A stretch of 25,972 nucleotides of DNA from assembly GCF_000719115.1 (NCBI RefSeq), contig NZ_JOEA01000041.1, positions 1-25,972 of the forward strand, in the 5' to 3' direction. Source of the DNA: Lentzea albidocapillata (GTDB taxonomy: Bacteria; Actinomycetota; Actinomycetes; Mycobacteriales; Pseudonocardiaceae). The notes under the pieces are model-generated. The model was not told the DNA's origin. It ran no database searches and saw only the letters and a list, made by a program, of their open reading frames with translations. Positions 1 through 8,442 of the stretch are shown here, piece by piece. Each line of letters opens with the position of its first letter. The first letter of the stretch is position 1. A program made the position numbers and the translations under genes.

Positions 1-1
1 G

Positions 2-685
2 GCGCTACTCATCGCATTCGTCGTCATCGAACGCCGGTCGGAACGGCCGATGATGCCGCTGCGCGTCGTGGTCGACCGTGTGCGCGGTGCCGGGTACGCC
101 ATCGTGTTCCTCGCCGGAGCCGCGCTGCTGGCGTTCTACCTCTTCCTGACCTACTACCTGCAACTCGTCCGCGAGTACTCGCCACTGCTGACCGGACTGG
201 CGTTCCTGCCCAGTGCTGCCGGCGTCTTCGTGGGCTCGTTGGCGGCCGGCCGGATCCTTGGCCGAAGTGGTCCGCGAGCCGTGTTGACCACCGGGTTGTT
301 GATGGGCGCGGCCGGCATGGCCTACCTCGGCGTGCTCGACCCGGCCAGTGGTTTCTGGTCGGTGCTCTTCCCTGCACTGCTGGTGAGCGGCCTGGGCATC
401 GGAGCCGCCCTCACCACGGTCACCAAGATCACGCTGGACGGCGTGCCGTCCGGCGACGCGGGTGTCGCCGGCGCGCTGACCAACGCGATGCGCCAGATCG
501 GCGGAGCGGTTGGTGTGTCGGCTCTCAACGTGGTGGCGCTGTCCGTCACCGCGGCGAAAGGCGATTCTGGCGACGACGTGCTCACAGACGGCTATGTTGC
601 GGCGTTTGTCGTAGGTGCCGGACTGCTCGCGCTTGCAGCGGTCATCGCCGTTGTCATGACCGGCTCACGACGTGCGCGCGGGTAG
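2..685 (+). CDS. MFS drug/metabolite exporter, C-terminal part (5' end outside window)
   Basis: The frame is open from base 2, so the gene begins before the window. The residues before the first internal ATG (position 50), reading AFVVIERRSERPMMPLRV, are part of the same protein and match the loop between transmembrane halves in DHA2 (EmrB/QacA-type, 14-TM) major facilitator exporters. Several hydrophobic segments follow, with a GRSGPR loop (about codons 73-78 after the ATG at 50) typical of MFS cytoplasmic loops, and a conserved-looking GALTNAMRQIGGAVGVSAL stretch characteristic of the DHA2 family. The family exports small molecules by proton antiport at the plasma membrane; the substrate cannot be read from sequence. 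It ends with a short basic tail (SRRARG). The next gene starts 172 bp downstream behind its own operator, so it is probably a separate transcription unit. Confidence 0.85.
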   Translation, partial: ALLIAFVVIERRSERPMMPLRVVVDRVRGAGYAIVFLAGAALLAFYLFLTYYLQLVREYSPLLTGLAFLPSAAGVFVGSLAAGRILGRSGPRAVLTTGLLMGAAGMAYLGVLDPASGFWSVLFPALLVSGLGIGAALTTVTKITLDGVPSGDAGVAGALTNAMRQIGGAVGVSALNVVALSVTAAKGDSGDDVLTDGYVAAFVVGAGLLALAAVIAVVMTGSRRARG

Positions 686-794
686 TCGGCTTCAACCTGG
701 CTTCATTCGGAAAGCTGATGTGATCTTTGGACGCATCGGCGCATTCGCTGTAACGAGCTGGTCTTGCCGACCGAAGTTGCAGACGACGGTGTCC

Positions 795-811
795 TACTAG
801 GTCAAATAGTA
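795..811. promoter_or_regulatory. TACTA-N7-TAGTA operator, site 1 (upstream of DUF4082 protein)
   Basis: The sequence TACTAGGTCAAATAGTA is an exact match to the palindrome that recurs ten times in this window. It lies 47 bp before the ATG of the large secreted protein. It is identical at 16 of 17 positions to the lgt/ctaD site at 18916-18932. The rest of the 686-857 gap holds no gene that I can support; it contains a CTTGCCGACCGA 12-mer (763-774) that also occurs before the sortase operator. Confidence 0.7.
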
Positions 812-857
812 TTCACGACATCGTCGCCCTGGTCGGAAGTTCGAGAAGTGGAGCGTC

Positions 858-3800
858 ATGTCGGCCCAGCAGCCCCGGTCGCGGCTCGTCGTGCGGCTCT
901 TCGTCGTCTGCGTGCTCGTCGCTGCCACGTTCGTCACGACGAACGTGGCGACGGCACCGCCTGCCAGCGCGGCTCCGTGTGATGCTCCGGTGGTCAACAA
1001 GGTCGCGTGCGAGAACACCAAGCCCGGAACGCCGAACTGGCAGGCGCCCTACCGCGACGACACCATCCTGGGCTACACCACCGACATCAGCGTCACGCCG
1101 GGCGGCCAGGTCCAGTTCAAGATGCTGACCAGCGCGCCCGCGTACCGCCTCGACATCTTCCGGCTCGGTTGGTACGGGGGAGTGGGGGCGCGTCAAATCG
1201 GCACCGTCTCCCGCAACACGCCGCAGAACCAGCCGCCGTGCCTGCGGGACGCGCCGACCGCGCTCATCGACTGTGGTAACTGGGCCGTGTCGGTGACCTG
1301 GAACGTGCCGTCGGATGCCGTGTCTGGCATCTACTACGCCCGAGCGACACGGAACGACACCGGCGTGCAGAACGAGATCGTGTTCGTCGTCCGCGACGAC
1401 ACGTCGACGTCGAAGATCCTCTTCCAGACGTCGGACGCCACCTGGGTCGCGTACAACCGTTACGGCGGCAACAGTCTCTACTTCGGCGACGGCCCCGGCC
1501 AGGGCGGCAGCTCGTACAAGGTCAGCTACAACCGTCCGTACACCGGCGGCGACGGCGACGAGAATTTCATCTTCAACGCCGAGTATCCGATGCTCAGGTT
1601 CCTGGAGCGCAACGGCTACGACCTCAGCTACACGACCGATGTGGACTCCGCGCGGCGCGGGCACCTGATCAAGAACCACAAGGTCTTCATGGCCGTCGGC
1701 CACGACGAGTACTGGTCGAACGAGCAGCGGAACAACGTCATGGCGGCGCGAGACGCCGGCGTGCACATGGCGTTCCTGACCGGCAACGAGATCTTCTGGA
1801 AGACCCGCTGGGAGAAGAGCATCGACTCCTCGCAGACGGACTGGCGCACCCTGGCGTGCTTCAAGGAGACCAAGGGCACTCAGAACGACGGCTTGAACGA
1901 CTGGACCGGCACGTGGCGCGACCCGCGCTACAGCCCGCCACAGGACGGTGGAAGGGCAGAGAACCAGTTGTTGGGCAGCTGGTTCACCGTCAACGGACGG
2001 CGCGACGACTCCCTTCAGGTGCCTGCGGCCTTCGGCAAGATGCGCTTGTGGCGCAACACGCCGCTGGCGAACATGCCCGCGGGTTCGACGTACACCTTCC
2101 AGCCGGGCACCTTGGGTTACGAGTGGAACACGGTGCCGGACAACGGCCATCAGCCTGCTGGCGTGGCGCAACTGTCCCGCACGACGGTGTTCGTCGATGG
2201 CTACTACGCGCTGAAGAACTGGGGCGACCAGTACGGCTCGAGCAACGAGACGCACGCGATCACCTACTACAAGGCAGCTTCTGGCGCGCTGGTGTTCGGT
2301 GCGGGCACGGTGCAATGGGCGTGGGGCGTGGATGACGAGCACGCGTTCCTCACGAACACGCCAACCTCCGACATCCGGATGAAGCAGGCGACCGTGAACT
2401 TCCTCGCCGACATGGGGGTGCAGCCCGCGACGCTGCAGGGCGACCTCGTCGCGGCGACGGCGAGCACCGACAAGACAGCCCCGGTCGTCTCGATCACCAA
2501 CGTTCCCGCCCAATCCACGGTCGGGCAGCCCTACACCTTCTCCGGCACGGTCACCGACGCCGCCGGCCAGGTCGCCGGGGTCGAAGTCTCGACCGACGGA
2601 GGCAACCGATGGCATCCGGCTGTCTGGGAAGCCGGCAAGACCACCTGGACCTACACCCACACCCCGTCCGCCTCAGGACCGGCACAACTCCGTGTGCGCG
2701 CGGTGGACGACTCCGTCAACCTCTCGACCCCTGTGACCGCTTCGCCCGGTGTCGCCGCACGAACTTGTCCGTGTGGCATGTGGACGAACGCAGACATCCC
2801 GCAGGTGGTGGACCAGTCCGACGGTGGTGCGCTCGAACTCGGTGTGAAGTGGCGGGCCAACACCAACGGCTACGTCCGTGGTGTCCGTTTCTACAAGGGC
2901 GCCGGCAACACTGGTACGCACACCGGCACCCTGTGGTCTGCTACCGGTCAGCAGCTCGCCACCGGCACGTTCAGCGGTGAAACCGCATCCGGCTGGCAGA
3001 CGCTCACCTTCCCGGTGCCAGTCGCGGTGACCGGCGGCACGACCTACGTCGTCTCCTACTTCTCGCCCAATGGCCGATACTCGGTCGACGCCGAGTACTT
3101 CAGCCGCCAGTCGCGGTACCTGGAACCGTTGACAGGCCTGCAAACCGGAGTCGACGGTGTCAACGGCGTGTTCCGCAGTGGCGCCGGATTCCCGGACCGC
3201 AGCTCGCAGGACAGCAACTACTGGGTCGACGTGCTGTGGGCGCCGGACCCCGGACCGGACACCCGCGCGCCGGAGCTGACCAGCACCAGTCCGCTGAACA
3301 GCGCGAGCAGCGTGAGCCTCACCCCGGCGGTGGGCGCAACCTACGACGAGGCTGTCGATCCGACGTCCGTGCAGTTCACCCTGACCGGTCCGGCCGGTGT
3401 CGTCACGGGCACCACTGCGGTGGCAGGCACCGGCAAGACGGTGACCTTCACACCGGGGCAGACGCTGACGGCCGCAACCACCTACACGGCAACGGTGCGA
3501 GTCAAGGACGCCGCCGGAAACCAGACCGCACAAACGACCTGGTCGTTCAAGACCGGCTCACCCCGTCCGGCGACCTGCCCGTGCACCGTGTGGGACGACT
3601 TCTCCACCCCGGCGATCGAGAACGCCGACGACAAGTCGGCCATCGAGCTCGGCACCAAGGTCAGGTTCAACGGCAAGGGCGAAGTCCTCGGCGTCCGTTT
3701 CTACAAGGGCGCCGGCAACACCGGCACGCACACCGGATCTCTGTGGTCGTCGACCGGTCTGCTGCTCGCCAGCGGAACCTTCAGCGGTGAGTCGCCATCC

Positions 3801-5681
3801 GGCTGGCAGACCCTGACGTTTGCCTCACCCGTCGTCGTCCAGGCGAACACGACCTACATCGTGTCGTACTACGCGCCCAACGGCGGCTATGCGGTCACCG
3901 GCGGCTACTTCAACGGCCAGACCGCGAGCTACGGCGGGATCCGTGCGCTCGCCAACGGCACGGACGGCTCCAACGGCCTGTTCCGCTATGGGGCCGGAGG
4001 AGGGTTCCCGACCTCCAGCTACAACGGCGCGAACTACTGGGTCGACGTCGTGTACCGCAGCGGTCTCAACGGTGACACGACACCGCCCACATTGGACACG
4101 CGTACGCCGGCCGCCGATGCCACCGGTATCGCGGTCAACGCGCCGCTCTCGATCCGGTTCAGCGAGGCCGTCGACCCAGCCAGCGCCCAGATCTGGCTGA
4201 CCGATCCCGGCGGCGCGAAGCTGTACGGCACCGTTGCGCTTTCCGGCGACCAGCGGACCGTGACGTGGACGCCGACCGCGGCTCTGGCGCCGTCGACCAG
4301 ATACACGGCGAGCGTGTTGATCGCCGATGCCAACGGCAACGCTATGGCGAACACCGCGACGTGGTCGTTCACCACGACCACGACACCTACGTGCCCGTGC
4401 TCGTTGTTCAGCGGTGCCACCGAACCCACGCTCACGTCGTCCGACGACACCGGCTCCTACGAGCTTGGCGTGCGGTTCAGCCCCACGCAGAGCGGTCAGA
4501 TCAGCGGCGTCCGCTTCTACAAGGGCGCGAAGAACACCGGAACCCACACGGGCTCGCTGTGGTCGTCGACCGGGCAGCGGCTGGCGACCGGCACGTTCAG
4601 CGGCGAGTCGGCGAGCGGCTGGCAGACGCTGACGTTCGCCACACCCGTCACCGTGTCACCGGGGCTGACCTACACCGCCTCGTACACGACCACGACCGGT
4701 GGCTACTCGGTCGACGCCGGCTACTTCCAGGCCACCGGGGTCAACGCGCCACCGCTCACAGCGGCGAAGAACGGGGATGGTGCCCCCAACGGTGTCTTCC
4801 AGCCGGGCGGCGGGTTCCCGACGATGAGCTACCAGGGCAACAACTACTGGGTCGACATCGTCTACACGCCCAACAGCGACACCTCGGCGCCCACCTCGAC
4901 CGGGCACACCCCGCTGACGGACGCCACCGGGGTCGGGCTCACCAGCGCGGTCACCGCGTCGTTCGACGAACGCATCGACCTGACCAACACGCAGTTCACC
5001 GTGGCCGATCCGCGTGGCGCGACGCTGACGGGCACGCTGAGCCGGTCCTCCGACCAGCAGACGGTGATCTGGACGCCGTCGGCACCGATGGCCGCGTCGA
5101 CCCGGTACACGGCGAGCGTGCGTGTGGCGGACTTGAACGGCAATCTGTCGGCGCAGGCGGTGACGTGGTCCTTCACCACGACAGCGAGCCAGACGTGTCC
5201 GTGTTCGTTGTTCAGCTCGGCTACGGTGCCGACGACTGCAGCGGCGGACGACACCGGTGCCTACGAGCTCGGCGTCCGGTTCGTGCCCGCGGTGAACGGC
5301 ACGATCACCGGCGTCAAGTTCTACAAGGGGCCGGGCAACACCGGGACCCACACCGGCTCGGTGTGGTCCGCGAGCGGAGAGCGCTTGGCCACCGGCACGT
5401 TCACCGGTGAGTCCGCGGGCGGCTGGCAGACCCTGACGTTCTCGTCGCCACTCGCGGTGACCGCTGGAACGACCTACATCGCCTCCTACACAACGACAAC
5501 AGGTCGATATTCGGTGAACGCCGGCTACTTCGCCGGATACACGGTGACCAGCCCGCTGTTGTCGGCGCCCGCCACCGGGGAGGGTGCGGCCAACGGCGTG
5601 TACCAGGTCGGCTCCGGCTTCCCGACGTTGTCCTACGGCGGCAACCACTACTGGGTTGACGTGGTCTTCTCCAAGAGCTAG
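858..5681 (+). CDS. Secreted DUF4082 repeat protein with N,N-dimethylformamidase-beta-like N-terminal domain
   Basis: This is a 1607-residue exported protein. A signal peptide (basic start, hydrophobic core, ASA cleavage motif near residue 40) is followed by a domain of about 470 residues resembling the N,N-dimethylformamidase large-subunit family: FRLGWYGG near residue 103, then AYNRYGG, then GHDEYW with His282 and Glu284, then a GNEIFWK stretch. In characterised dimethylformamidase a Tyr, a His and a Glu bind mononuclear iron; His282, Glu284 and Tyr199 or Tyr202 are candidates here (inference). An Ig-like domain lies at about 545-630. Four DUF4082 units (about 634-796, 905-1068, 1177-1337, 1446-1607) alternate with three SbsA/Big_5-type Ig-like domains. 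Each DUF4082 unit begins with a CPC motif and carries FYKG and YWVDV/I. There is no LPxTG signal or C-terminal membrane anchor, so it is probably released or bound non-covalently. The ATG has GGAG 4 nt upstream. The substrate is unknown; DUF4082 often accompanies polysaccharide-acting enzymes. Confidence 0.85.
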   Translation: MSAQQPRSRLVVRLFVVCVLVAATFVTTNVATAPPASAAPCDAPVVNKVACENTKPGTPNWQAPYRDDTILGYTTDISVTPGGQVQFKMLTSAPAYRLDIFRLGWYGGVGARQIGTVSRNTPQNQPPCLRDAPTALIDCGNWAVSVTWNVPSDAVSGIYYARATRNDTGVQNEIVFVVRDDTSTSKILFQTSDATWVAYNRYGGNSLYFGDGPGQGGSSYKVSYNRPYTGGDGDENFIFNAEYPMLRFLERNGYDLSYTTDVDSARRGHLIKNHKVFMAVGHDEYWSNEQRNNVMAARDAGVHMAFLTGNEIFWKTRWEKSIDSSQTDWRTLACFKETKGTQNDGLNDWTGTWRDPRYSPPQDGGRAENQLLGSWFTVNGRRDDSLQVPAAFGKMRLWRNTPLANMPAGSTYTFQPGTLGYEWNTVPDNGHQPAGVAQLSRTTVFVDGYYALKNWGDQYGSSNETHAITYYKAASGALVFGAGTVQWAWGVDDEHAFLTNTPTSDIRMKQATVNFLADMGVQPATLQGDLVAATASTDKTAPVVSITNVPAQSTVGQPYTFSGTVTDAAGQVAGVEVSTDGGNRWHPAVWEAGKTTWTYTHTPSASGPAQLRVRAVDDSVNLSTPVTASPGVAARTCPCGMWTNADIPQVVDQSDGGALELGVKWRANTNGYVRGVRFYKGAGNTGTHTGTLWSATGQQLATGTFSGETASGWQTLTFPVPVAVTGGTTYVVSYFSPNGRYSVDAEYFSRQSRYLEPLTGLQTGVDGVNGVFRSGAGFPDRSSQDSNYWVDVLWAPDPGPDTRAPELTSTSPLNSASSVSLTPAVGATYDEAVDPTSVQFTLTGPAGVVTGTTAVAGTGKTVTFTPGQTLTAATTYTATVRVKDAAGNQTAQTTWSFKTGSPRPATCPCTVWDDFSTPAIENADDKSAIELGTKVRFNGKGEVLGVRFYKGAGNTGTHTGSLWSSTGLLLASGTFSGESPSGWQTLTFASPVVVQANTTYIVSYYAPNGGYAVTGGYFNGQTASYGGIRALANGTDGSNGLFRYGAGGGFPTSSYNGANYWVDVVYRSGLNGDTTPPTLDTRTPAADATGIAVNAPLSIRFSEAVDPASAQIWLTDPGGAKLYGTVALSGDQRTVTWTPTAALAPSTRYTASVLIADANGNAMANTATWSFTTTTTPTCPCSLFSGATEPTLTSSDDTGSYELGVRFSPTQSGQISGVRFYKGAKNTGTHTGSLWSSTGQRLATGTFSGESASGWQTLTFATPVTVSPGLTYTASYTTTTGGYSVDAGYFQATGVNAPPLTAAKNGDGAPNGVFQPGGGFPTMSYQGNNYWVDIVYTPNSDTSAPTSTGHTPLTDATGVGLTSAVTASFDERIDLTNTQFTVADPRGATLTGTLSRSSDQQTVIWTPSAPMAASTRYTASVRVADLNGNLSAQAVTWSFTTTASQTCPCSLFSSATVPTTAAADDTGAYELGVRFVPAVNGTITGVKFYKGPGNTGTHTGSVWSASGERLATGTFTGESAGGWQTLTFSSPLAVTAGTTYIASYTTTTGRYSVNAGYFAGYTVTSPLLSAPATGEGAANGVYQVGSGFPTLSYGGNHYWVDVVFSKS
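2760..5681 (+). repeat. Fourfold internal DUF4082/Ig-like repeat within the coding region
   Basis: Four direct repeats of roughly 480-500 bp, at about 2760-3246, 3570-4061, 4386-4866 and 5193-5678, are separated by Ig-like modules of about 300 bp. DNA similarity is high around the FYKG core (near 2888, 3698, 4513 and 5318) and around the SGWQTL core, which suggests recent duplication or gene conversion within the gene. Confidence 0.8.
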
Positions 5682-5694
5682 CAACCAAGGATGG

Positions 5695-5820
5695 CCGCGT
5701 GCGTTCGCGGTGATCAGTCATCCGGATGCGGGGAAGTCGACGCTAACCGAGGCGATCGCGTTGCACGCCAACGCGATCAGCCGGCCCGGTGCCATGCATG
5801 GCAAGCCGGGCAGGCGCGGT
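5695..5820 (+). pseudogene. prfC: prfC (peptide chain release factor 3) N-terminal remnant
   Basis: One frame encodes about 41 residues, including RAFAVISHPDAGKSTLTEA and MHGKPGRRG, that match the start of the G domain of bacterial release factor 3: the ISHPDAGK(S/T)T P-loop and the following ALHA and G(A)xHGKxGRRG segment. There is no start codon or RBS, and the similarity stops abruptly after GRRG, before the DWMxME segment expected next. A functional RF3 is about 530 residues, so this is a dead fragment. It lies 14 bp after the stop of the DUF4082 gene and was presumably left by a rearrangement or a recombination at the functional prfC. The rest of the 5682-5939 gap carries only the sortase promoter. 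Confidence 0.75.
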
Positions 5821-5903
5821 GATCGTGGCCTGACCAGCCGATCCGGAAGCCCGGTTTCGTGTGACGTCATCGTCCCTCGGAGAGCACCGCTTTGATCTCG
5901 GCC

Positions 5904-5940
5904 TTGCCGACCGACTTACTATCATAAATAGTAGATGTTG
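5904..5940 (+). promoter_or_regulatory. Sortase promoter with TACTA-N7-TAGTA operator, site 2
   Basis: The exact operator TACTATCATAAATAGTA occupies 5917-5933. A plausible -35 (TTGCCG, 5904-5909) and -10 (AATAGT, 5927-5932) are 17 bp apart, so the operator covers the spacer and the -10. The predicted transcription start falls at about 5939-5940, on the GTG of the sortase. No Shine-Dalgarno sequence precedes that GTG, so the mRNA is probably leaderless. Confidence 0.65.
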
Positions 5941-6818
5941 TGAGTGTGCGGACCAGACGTCGACTCGACGAGGACACCGTCGTTCTCCCCAGGGTGAGTG
6001 CGGCTCCGCCTGACGGCATCGGACGCCGTGCGGTGCGGGGTTTCGGCGAGCTTCTGATCACTATCGGGCTGGTGGTGCTCCTTTTCGTCGTGTACGAGGT
6101 GTACGTCACGGACCTGATGTCCATGCGCAAGCAGAACAACGCCGACGCCCAGCTGAACGCGCGATGGGATGCGGAAGCCAACACCGTGGCCGCCGATCCA
6201 CAACGTCCGATCAGGACGGACCTCGTGCCGGGCGAGGCGTTCGCGAAGATGTACATCCCGGTGCTTGGCGAGGACTACCGGTTCGCCGTCGTCGAGGGCA
6301 CCACTCCGGCTGACCTGGAAGTCGGACCTGGCCACTACCGGACGACGGCCGGACCGGGGGAGAAGGGCAACTTCGCGGTCGCGGGCCACCGGGTCGGCAA
6401 AGGGGCTCCGTTCAACGACCTCGACCTGCTCCAGTCCTGTGACGCCGTCGTGGTGGAGACGGAGTCGATGTGGTTCGTCTACCGCGTGCTGCCGATGACG
6501 AACGAGAAAGTGGGTTGGGCTCAGGGCAAGGGGCGCGACCCGCGATGCGCGGGCGTCCAGCCGCTCGAGCTGACTCACGGTGCTCCGTACGCGAACACGC
6601 CCGGACAGGAGATCGTCCTGCCCGAACAGGGAGAAGTGATCGATCCGGTGCCGAACTACCGCGGTGAGCTGCCCACGGACCAGATGGCGAGCCTGATGAC
6701 GATGACGACCTGCCACCCGAAGTTCTCCGACCGGCAGCGGCTGATCGTGCACGCCGTGCTGACGCAGTCCTATCCGAGGAATCCAGGCTTCCTGCCTGGT
6801 GAGCTCACCGGCGGGTGA
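5940..6818 (+). CDS. Class E sortase (SrtE-like)
   Basis: This is a 292-residue membrane-anchored cysteine transpeptidase. A cytoplasmic N-terminus is followed by one transmembrane segment (about residues 36-56) and an extracellular sortase domain. The catalytic residues are visible: His150 in AVAGHR, Cys258 in MTTCHP, and Arg in SDRQRLIVHA (Arg267, or Arg265). Tyr129-region GHYRTTAGPGEKGN and the overall layout match class E sortases of actinobacteria, which usually attach LAxTG-type proteins to peptidoglycan. No protein with a sorting signal is encoded in this window, so its substrates are elsewhere. The GTG at 5940 is chosen because an operator and -10 abut it and no in-frame start with an RBS exists downstream before the membrane segment. 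Expression is probably controlled by the shared operator. Confidence 0.9.
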   Translation: MSVRTRRRLDEDTVVLPRVSAAPPDGIGRRAVRGFGELLITIGLVVLLFVVYEVYVTDLMSMRKQNNADAQLNARWDAEANTVAADPQRPIRTDLVPGEAFAKMYIPVLGEDYRFAVVEGTTPADLEVGPGHYRTTAGPGEKGNFAVAGHRVGKGAPFNDLDLLQSCDAVVVETESMWFVYRVLPMTNEKVGWAQGKGRDPRCAGVQPLELTHGAPYANTPGQEIVLPEQGEVIDPVPNYRGELPTDQMASLMTMTTCHPKFSDRQRLIVHAVLTQSYPRNPGFLPGELTGG

Positions 6819-6862
6819 GGTGCAGGCAAGGGCAAACACGATGTTGACAGGTGCTCCGTAAG

Positions 6863-7264
6863 ATGTCGGCCATGAACGGCACGGCCCGCACTACGCACGG
6901 GGCGCGAGGACACCTCTCGCGGCTGGCCGTCATTCTGGCCGTGCTCGCCGGGCTGGCCCTGGTGGTGGGTGTGCAGTGTGCCGACAGCATGTCGATGGCA
7001 CACGACGGCCACGAGCTCACCGTTGAACGCCCCGTTGCGGCCGGGATGCTCGTTGCTCTGGACGCTTCCGGTGACAGCGACACGGGTGGCGCGCTCGTCG
7101 CCTGCCTGATGCTCATCGTGGCCGTCATCGCCATCGCCGCTGGGCTGAGACTGCCCGGTTTGCGCAGTTCAGCGGCAATATTGCGGCCTGTCCGTGCGGC
7201 GCTGGCTGCGGTTGTCCTGCCGCGAGCGCCAAGTCTCGCGAGTCTCTGTCTGTTGCGGATTTAG
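6863..7264 (+). CDS. DUF6153 family small membrane protein
   Basis: This is a small protein of about 133 residues with two hydrophobic segments, one at the N-terminus (LSRLAVILAVLAGLALVVG) and one in the middle (ALVACLMLIVAVIAIAAGL). Between them is a short extracytoplasmic loop with MSMAHDGHE, whose Met and His residues could bind a metal such as copper. It ends with the PRAPSLASLCLLRI tail, close to the conserved end of DUF6153 proteins (typically L..LCVLR.). DUF6153 has no established function. The frame is open from GTG 6851; ATG 6863 (AGGTG upstream) and ATG 6872 are the likelier starts. It lies 91 bp before the TauE/SafE-cupredoxin gene. No TACTA palindrome precedes it; a TTGACA hexamer lies at 6844-6849 without a clear -10. 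Confidence 0.7.
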   Translation: MSAMNGTARTTHGARGHLSRLAVILAVLAGLALVVGVQCADSMSMAHDGHELTVERPVAAGMLVALDASGDSDTGGALVACLMLIVAVIAIAAGLRLPGLRSSAAILRPVRAALAAVVLPRAPSLASLCLLRI

Positions 7265-7355
7265 GAGAGGTCTGCCCGCATCCCGGTTCGACGCCGAGGT
7301 GACGGGCAACGACGTGCCGCTTGCGGCCTTTCCCATCCCATCTGGAGGAGCTTTC

Positions 7356-8429
7356 GTGAATCTTGCTGCTGTTCTGGTCACCGGCTTGTTCGCCGGTGGT
7401 GTGTCCTGCGCCGCGGTGCAGGGCGGCCTGCTCACCGGACTGATCACCCGCCAGCGCGCGGCGACGCCCGAACCGGTGGCTCCACCCCGTCGTGGGAAGA
7501 ACAGGCAGGCCGCCGTGGTCGCCGAGCGGCGGAACTGGCGCACCCAGCTGGGGGACGACCTGGCCCCGGTCGGTGGCTTCCTGGCGGGCAAGCTGGTCTC
7601 GCACACGCTGCTCGGCGCGCTGCTGGGCGCACTCGGCAGCGTGGTGGAGCTGTCGGTCGGGCTTCGTACGTGGCTGCAGATCGGCGCCGGTCTGCTCATC
7701 ATCGTGTTCGGGCTGGCACAGCTCGGAGTTCCGGGCTTCCGCGGCATCGTCGTCGAACCGCCGGTGTCCTGGATGAAGATCGTGCGCAGCCGCGCCCGTT
7801 CGCAGGCCGCGCTGGCGCCGGCCCTGCTCGGCTTCGCCACGGTGCTGATCCCGTGCGGTGTCACACTTTCCGTGGAGGCACTGGCACTCGCGTCCGGGTC
7901 CGCGTTGTCCGGGGCGGCGACGATGGCCGTGTTCGTGCTCGGCACCGGTCCGCTGTTCGCGATCCTCGGCTATGCCGCGCGCAAGGCGGCTACCGCCTGG
8001 AAGGGCAGGCTCGCCGTCGTGACCGGCCTGGTGGTGCTGGCCATGGGCCTGTACACGCTCAACGGCGGCCTTGAACTGGCCGGATCACCATTGGCGGCCA
8101 GCAAGATCGTGCGATCCGTCGGATCCGCCGACACTCCGGCCGACACCGCCACCGTGTCCGAAGTGGAGGGACAGCAGACGGTGGTGATCACCGCGCGCAG
8201 CGGCTCCTACAGCCCCGACAACGTTCAGGTCCGTTCCGGTGTACCGACGACGCTCGTCGTCAGGTCGGAGAACGCGCAGGGCTGCGTGCGGTCCTTCGTC
8301 ATCCGCGACGAGCAGAAGATCCTGCCGGTGAGGGGCGACACCCGCATCGATCTGGGCGTCCTGCAGCCGGGACGGCTGGACTACGCCTGCGGGATGGGCA
8401 TGTACACCGGCGTCATCACCATCGTCTGA
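7356..8429 (+). CDS. TauE/SafE (DsbD-like) membrane protein fused to C-terminal cupredoxin domain
   Basis: This is a protein of about 357 residues. The first 240 or so form a polytopic membrane region of the TauE/SafE-UreH-DsbD superfamily, starting with GLFAGGVSCAAVQGGLL (conserved Cys) and containing a second helix set with GFATVLIPCGVTLSVEALAL. The paired Cys residues resemble CcdA/DsbD-like membrane redox or metal transfer proteins. The last 90 or so residues are a cupredoxin fold (SGSYSPDNVQVRSG ... GCVRSFVI ... YACGMGMYTGVITIV); Cys and Met in CGMGM are likely metal ligands. A role in copper handling across the membrane is inference. The frame is open from 7194, but GTG 7356 has a strong RBS (GGAGGAG, 7344-7350) with 5 nt spacing and matches family starts. 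The gene is followed by an HMA-domain scrap and two hairpins. Confidence 0.8.
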   Translation: MNLAAVLVTGLFAGGVSCAAVQGGLLTGLITRQRAATPEPVAPPRRGKNRQAAVVAERRNWRTQLGDDLAPVGGFLAGKLVSHTLLGALLGALGSVVELSVGLRTWLQIGAGLLIIVFGLAQLGVPGFRGIVVEPPVSWMKIVRSRARSQAALAPALLGFATVLIPCGVTLSVEALALASGSALSGAATMAVFVLGTGPLFAILGYAARKAATAWKGRLAVVTGLVVLAMGLYTLNGGLELAGSPLAASKIVRSVGSADTPADTATVSEVEGQQTVVITARSGSYSPDNVQVRSGVPTTLVVRSENAQGCVRSFVIRDEQKILPVRGDTRIDLGVLQPGRLDYACGMGMYTGVITIV

Positions 8430-8442
8430 AAGAGGATCCACT

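Noticed and set aside
2265..2275. TACTACAAG inside the DUF4082 protein gene
   Set aside because: It is a coding half-site (Tyr-Tyr-Lys codons) with no second arm.
813..2660. 615-codon minus-strand open frame opposite the DUF4082 gene
   Set aside because: It is a shadow of the dimethylformamidase-like coding region; rich in Arg, Val and Gly with no recognisable domain.
5784..5811. Palindromic stretch with TGCCATGCATGGCA inside the prfC remnant
   Set aside because: It coincides with codons of the remnant (GAMHGK), so the symmetry is probably incidental; no link to a gene start or end.
7194..7355. 54-codon N-terminal extension of the TauE/SafE-cupredoxin gene
   Set aside because: It overlaps the end of the DUF6153 gene, lacks hydrophobic character, and a strong RBS precedes GTG 7356.
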